Source: an uncultured Allosphingosinicella sp.
GTDB lineage: Bacteria; Pseudomonadota; Alphaproteobacteria; Sphingomonadales; Sphingomonadaceae
Reading direction: 5' to 3'
NCBI GenBank assembly: GCA_934539295.1
Contig: CAKTCN010000024.1
Location: 1-56,346, forward strand
DNA length: 56,346 bases
In this document: piece by piece, positions 52,775 to 56,346 of the stretch
Numbering within the stretch: position 1 is the stretch's first letter
Layout: the number at the start of each line of letters is the position of its first letter
Notes under the pieces: model-generated
What the model was told of the DNA's origin: nothing
Seen by the model: the letters and a program-made list of their open reading frames with translations, nothing else
Database searches by the model: none
Made by a program: the position numbers and the translations under genes

Positions 52775-54301
52775 TTGTCATCCACGATAGAAGAACTTGA
52801 GCGGCGGCGCGATGCGGCGCGGCTCGGCGGAGGCCAGAAGAGGATCGATGCGCAGCATGCCAAGGGCAAGCTGACCGCACGCGAACGGCTGGAGGTACTG
52901 CTCGACGAGGAATCGTTCGAGGAGCTGGACATGTTCGTCGAGCATAATGCCGTCGACTTCGGCATGGCCGACCAGGTCATACCCGGCGACGGCGTCGTCA
53001 CCGGATCGGGCACGATCAACGGCCGGCTGGTGTTCGTGTTCAGCCAGGACTTCACCGTCTTCGGCGGCTCGCTGTCCGAACGCCATGCCCAGAAGATCTG
53101 CAAGATCATGGACATGGCGATGAAGGTCGGCGCGCCCGTGATCGGCCTCAACGACAGCGGCGGCGCGCGGATCCAGGAAGGCGTGGCGAGCCTCGGCGGC
53201 TATGCCGAGGTGTTCCAGCGCAACGTGCTGGCGTCGGGCGTGGTGCCGCAATTGAGCCTCATCATGGGCCCCTGCGCGGGCGGCGCGGTCTATTCGCCGG
53301 CGATGACCGACTTCATCTTCATGGTGAAGGACAGCAGCTACATGTTCGTCACCGGCCCCGACGTGGTGAAGACCGTCACCAACGAAGTCGTGACCCAGGA
53401 AGAGCTAGGCGGCGCGACCACCCACACCACCAAGACCTCGGTCGCCGACGTCGCCTTCGACAACGATATCGAGACGTTGCTGGCGGCGCGCGACTTCATT
53501 GACTTCCTCCCCGCATCCAACCGCGAGCCGGTGCCGGAGCGGCCGACCGAGGACCGGTGGGACCGGATTGAGGACAGCCTCGACACGCTGATCCCGCCCT
53601 CGGCCAACCAGCCCTACGACATGCACGAGCTGATCCGGAAGGTCGTCGACGAAGGCGACTTCTTCGAGCTCCAGCCCGCCCACGCCGCCAACATCATCAT
53701 CGGCTTCGCCCGGATCGAGGGCCGCACCGTCGGCATCGTCGCCAACCAGCCGATGGTCCTGGCCGGCGTGCTCGACATCAATTCGTCAAAGAAGGCCGCG
53801 CGTTTCGTCCGCTTCTGTGACGCGTTCGAAATCCCGATCGTCACCTTCGTCGACGTGCCCGGCTTCCTCCCCGGCGTCGGCCAGGAGCATAACGGCATTA
53901 TCAAGCATGGCGCCAAACTGCTCTTCGCCTATGCCGAGGCCACGGTCCCCAAGATCACCATCATAACCCGCAAGGCCTATGGCGGCGCCTATGACGTGAT
54001 GGCGTCAAAGCACCTGCGCGGCGACCTCAACTACGCCTGGCCCACCGCCGAGATCGCCGTGATGGGCGCCAAGGGGGCAGTCGAGATCATCTTCCGCGGG
54101 AAAACGCCCGAGGAAATCGCCGAACGCACCGCAGAATATGAAGCCCGCTTCGCCAACCCGTTCGTGGCCGCGAGCAAGGGCTTCATCGACGAGGTCATCA
54201 TGCCGCATTCGACGCGGAGGCGGGTAGCGCTGGGCCTCCGCAAGCTGCGAAACAAGCAGCTGGAGAACCCTTGGAAGAAGCATGACAATATCCCGCTGTA
54301 G
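52775..54301 (+). CDS. pccB: Propionyl-CoA carboxylase beta subunit
   Basis: 508 residues from a TTG at 52775, chosen because AGGAGG lies 7 bp upstream and the product begins at the conserved [18 protein letters not shown]; the frame is open further back. Carboxyltransferase landmarks include [74 protein letters not shown] and [10 protein letters not shown]. It transfers carboxyl from biotin to propionyl-CoA giving (S)-methylmalonyl-CoA. The biotin-carrying alpha subunit is not in the window and may follow the mutase gene beyond the right edge. Confidence 0.95.
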   Translation: MSSTIEELERRRDAARLGGGQKRIDAQHAKGKLTARERLEVLLDEESFEELDMFVEHNAVDFGMADQVIPGDGVVTGSGTINGRLVFVFSQDFTVFGGSLSERHAQKICKIMDMAMKVGAPVIGLNDSGGARIQEGVASLGGYAEVFQRNVLASGVVPQLSLIMGPCAGGAVYSPAMTDFIFMVKDSSYMFVTGPDVVKTVTNEVVTQEELGGATTHTTKTSVADVAFDNDIETLLAARDFIDFLPASNREPVPERPTEDRWDRIEDSLDTLIPPSANQPYDMHELIRKVVDEGDFFELQPAHAANIIIGFARIEGRTVGIVANQPMVLAGVLDINSSKKAARFVRFCDAFEIPIVTFVDVPGFLPGVGQEHNGIIKHGAKLLFAYAEATVPKITIITRKAYGGAYDVMASKHLRGDLNYAWPTAEIAVMGAKGAVEIIFRGKTPEEIAERTAEYEARFANPFVAASKGFIDEVIMPHSTRRRVALGLRKLRNKQLENPWKKHDNIPL

Positions 54302-54680
54302 ACACGCCATCGTAGCCGCAATTGGCGCTAGCTTGCTTGTTCAAGCCTGCTCTTCCGAACCTGCGACATCTCAGTCTCAGTCGGAAGGCATCGACCAATT
54401 ACAAAGCGGGTTCGAAGACCTTAGCGCAAAGATCGAGTCTCTCGAAAACGAGAACGATGATTTAGAGAACCGTCTAGCGGCGTTCGAAGAACCTGCGAAT
54501 GCCCAAATGCCGCAGATCTCCTCTAGCGAACGCTTCCGCGGGATAGAAGAAGCGCAACGTAGGCGGGAGCACGAAGAACTTAAGAGTGACGTGCGTTGGA
54601 TGAAAAACCAGCAGACGATCGCAGAGGGAAGTCGACTAATGAGGGAAGAGGAAGAGCGTAGACGAGCTCTCTACCGGTGA
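54282..54680 (+). CDS. Coiled-coil lipoprotein inserted in the propionyl-CoA operon
   Basis: 132 residues. A lipoprotein signal ends LLVQAC (C23); the mature part is a long charged coiled coil ([22 protein letters not shown]… and [19 protein letters not shown]…[13 protein letters not shown]). No family is recognised. The ATG lies inside pccB (20-bp overlap) and the stop overlaps the epimerase start (GTGA at 54677-54680). Composition is clearly unlike the neighbours: lower GC and codons rare here such as TTA, CTA and AGG. That points to acquired DNA or a rapidly evolving gene. Confidence 0.72.
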   Translation: MTISRCRHAIVAAIGASLLVQACSSEPATSQSQSEGIDQLQSGFEDLSAKIESLENENDDLENRLAAFEEPANAQMPQISSSERFRGIEEAQRRREHEELKSDVRWMKNQQTIAEGSRLMREEEERRRALYR

Positions 54681-55099
54681 CCAAACTCGGCCGCCTCAAC
54701 CATATCGGCGTCGCAACCCCGTCGATCGCGAACAGCATCGCCTTCTACCGCGATTTGATGGGCGCGACTGCAGTAGGAGAACCCTTCGACCTGCCCGCGC
54801 AGGGGGTGAAGGTGTGCTTCATCGATACGCCAAACACGCAGATCGAGTTGATCGAGCCGCTGGGCGAGGCTTCGCCCATCCACGGCTTTCTCGCCAAGAA
54901 CCCGGCGGGTGGGCAGCATCACCTTTGCTACGAGGTGCCGGACATCCATGAGGCCAAGGCCTGGTTTGAGGGCCTTGGGTGCAAGGTGCTGGGCGAGCCG
55001 CGCATCGGGGCGCATGGGGCGCCCATCTTCTTCGTGCATCCCAAGGACGTGGGCGGCGTGCTGACCGAGATCATGGAGAGCCCGCGTGGGGATCATTGA
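54677..55099 (+). CDS. mce: Methylmalonyl-CoA epimerase
   Basis: 140 residues from a GTG at 54677 overlapping the previous stop. VOC fold with metal ligands in LNHIGVATPS (H9), AGGQHHLCYEV (H82) and VLTEIME (E131). It interconverts (S)- and (R)-methylmalonyl-CoA, linking propionyl-CoA carboxylase to the mutase. The motif NPAGGQHHLCYEV is characteristic of bacterial epimerases. It is followed by a repeat element and the mutase gene. Confidence 0.95.
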   Translation: MTKLGRLNHIGVATPSIANSIAFYRDLMGATAVGEPFDLPAQGVKVCFIDTPNTQIELIEPLGEASPIHGFLAKNPAGGQHHLCYEVPDIHEAKAWFEGLGCKVLGEPRIGAHGAPIFFVHPKDVGGVLTEIMESPRGDH

Positions 55100-55114
55100 C
55101 CACGCCTCCTCTAC

Positions 55115-55220
55115 ACCGTTCGTGTCGGGCGAAGTCGAGACACGTCTTCGAGCGAAGCCGAGAAGTGAAAGCCTCGGCTTCGCTCGGCCAGGCCCCTCGA
55201 CTTCGCTCGGGGCGAACGGT
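55115..55220. repeat. Palindromic repeat between epimerase and mutase genes
   Basis: ACCGTTCG (55115-55122) and CGAACGGT (55213-55220) close a stem region containing repeated CGAAGTCGAG and GCTCGG-type inner dyads. It is a member of the same dispersed family as 51879-51998 and separates two genes of one pathway, so it probably remains within the mRNA. Confidence 0.65.
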
Positions 55221-55243
55221 TTGGATGTTTGAGTGAAAGAACA

Positions 55244-56346
55244 ATGCCAAAAGTAGAACAGAATACAGGCGAGGACTCCGGAGCGGCACCCAAGGAAGGC
55301 ACCCTTCCCGAACCCACCCCCGCGCCCGCCCTCGAAGACTGGTCCACCCTAGCCGCCAAGGAAGTGAAAGGCCGCGACCTCATCTGGCCGACGCCCGAGG
55401 GGATCGCTGTCAAGCCGCTCTACACCGCCGCCGACACCGCCGACATCGACCCCGGCCTCCCCGGCTTCGCGCCCTTCACGCGCGGTGTGCGCGCATCCAT
55501 GTATGCCGGGCGCCCATGGACCATCCGCCAATATGCGGGCTTCTCGACCGCCGAGGAATCCAACGCCTTCTACCGCCGCAACCTGGCGGCGGGGCAAAAG
55601 GGCTTGTCCGTCGCCTTCGACCTGGCCACCCACCGCGGCTATGACAGCGACCATCCGCGTGTCACCGGCGACGTCGGCAAAGCGGGCGTGGCGATCGACA
55701 GTATCGAGGACATGAAGATCCTGTTCGACGGCATCCCGCTGGGCGAAATGTCCGTCTCCATGACCATGAACGGCGCGGTGATCCCCATCCTCGCCTTCTT
55801 CATCGTCGCGGGTGAGGAACAGGGCGTGCCGCGTGAGAAGCTGGACGGGACCATCCAGAACGACATCCTCAAGGAGTTCATGGTCCGCAACACCTACATC
55901 TACCCGCCCGAACCGAGCATGCGGATCGTGTCGGACATCTTCGCCTACACCTCGGCGCATATGCCCAAGTTCAACTCCATCTCCATCTCCGGCTACCATA
56001 TGCAGGAGGCCGGCGCGACGCAGGTGCAGGAGCTCGCCTTCACGGTCGCCGACGGCATGGAATATGTGAAATATGGCGTCGCCTCAGGCCTCGACATCGA
56101 CAAGTTCGCGGGACGCCTGAGCTTCTTCTTCGCCATCGGCATGAACTTCTTCATGGAGATCGCCAAGCTGCGCGCCGCGCGCATCCTGTGGCACCGCGTC
56201 ATGACGAAGCTCGGCGCAAAGGACGAGCGCTCCAAGATGCTGCGCACCCATTGCCAGACCAGCGGCGTGTCGCTGACCGAGCAGGACCCGTACAACAACG
56301 TCATCCGCACCACGATCGAGGCGATGGCGGCGATGCTGGGCGGCAC
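55244..56346 (+). CDS. scpA: Methylmalonyl-CoA mutase large subunit, N-terminal part (partial)
   Basis: 367 codons are visible before the right edge; the frame is open throughout. After a variable N-terminus ([13 protein letters not shown]…) come the mutase signatures [86 protein letters not shown] and [14 protein letters not shown] (described by position: residues about 75-150, 245-265 and 345-360). It rearranges (R)-methylmalonyl-CoA to succinyl-CoA with adenosylcobalamin. The B12-binding C-terminal domain lies outside the window. Confidence 0.96.
   Translation, partial: MPKVEQNTGEDSGAAPKEGTLPEPTPAPALEDWSTLAAKEVKGRDLIWPTPEGIAVKPLYTAADTADIDPGLPGFAPFTRGVRASMYAGRPWTIRQYAGFSTAEESNAFYRRNLAAGQKGLSVAFDLATHRGYDSDHPRVTGDVGKAGVAIDSIEDMKILFDGIPLGEMSVSMTMNGAVIPILAFFIVAGEEQGVPREKLDGTIQNDILKEFMVRNTYIYPPEPSMRIVSDIFAYTSAHMPKFNSISISGYHMQEAGATQVQELAFTVADGMEYVKYGVASGLDIDKFAGRLSFFFAIGMNFFMEIAKLRAARILWHRVMTKLGAKDERSKMLRTHCQTSGVSLTEQDPYNNVIRTTIEAMAAMLGG

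Overview
The window is a high-GC chromosomal segment that looks like a Sphingomonadaceae (alphaproteobacterial) genome. This rests on a short, single-domain 85-residue ATP synthase epsilon subunit, GC-rich interspersed palindromes of the kind common in sphingomonads, a TonB-dependent receptor, and the overall protein repertoire. I see no rRNA, tRNA, IS element, prophage or CRISPR array. Both ends are cut: the left edge lies inside atpA and the right edge inside a methylmalonyl-CoA mutase gene.

Layout. 1-3307: the end of the ATP synthase operon (atpA', atpG, atpD, atpC), with palindromic repeat elements in two of its three gaps. 3417-16534: mixed housekeeping and accessory genes: a secreted hypothetical, an EamA exporter, a stand-alone CpaF-type ATPase, a LysE exporter, three small envelope proteins behind a possible general-stress promoter, an alcohol dehydrogenase/tautomerase/cupin set opposite a LysR regulator, an exported methyltransferase, a DJ-1/PfpI protein, topoisomerase IB, and an MscS channel overlapping a glycosyltransferase. 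16710-21323: a VOC-like gene divergent from a TetR regulator over a nested palindrome, a MaoC hydratase/thiolase pair, a DUF805 protein and bacterioferritin. 21471-25272: a large hybrid histidine kinase that begins with a ParD/CopG-type ribbon-helix-helix domain and has a perfect 10-bp palindrome just upstream, then an SDR.

25323-32837 is a compact uptake-and-catabolism cluster. A four-gene leftward operon (alpha/beta hydrolase, TonB-dependent receptor, MFS carrier, lipoprotein-type alpha/beta hydrolase) diverges from a TetR regulator overlapping an acyl-CoA ligase gene. The predicted logic is outer-membrane import, inner-membrane transport, ester hydrolysis and CoA activation of the acid; the substrate is unknown. 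32848-43350 is a complete Tad (Flp) pilus locus on the minus strand: cpaB, cpaC, tadZ/cpaE, cpaF, tadB, tadC, tadD, a 76-residue exported orphan and tadG in one tightly overlapping run, then flp, tadE and cpaA after a 314-bp gap.

43678-47276 holds an arabinoside-degrading pair (GH127 and GH43) followed by an internally deleted GH43 remnant. 47436-50210 holds an orphan membrane sensor kinase and a small protein. 50351-56346 is valine/propionate catabolism: mmsA, a convergent SDR, pccB, an inserted compositionally unusual lipoprotein gene, methylmalonyl-CoA epimerase and methylmalonyl-CoA mutase. Together these convert methylmalonate semialdehyde and propionyl-CoA to succinyl-CoA.

All functions are read from sequence motifs and family knowledge; no database search was run.
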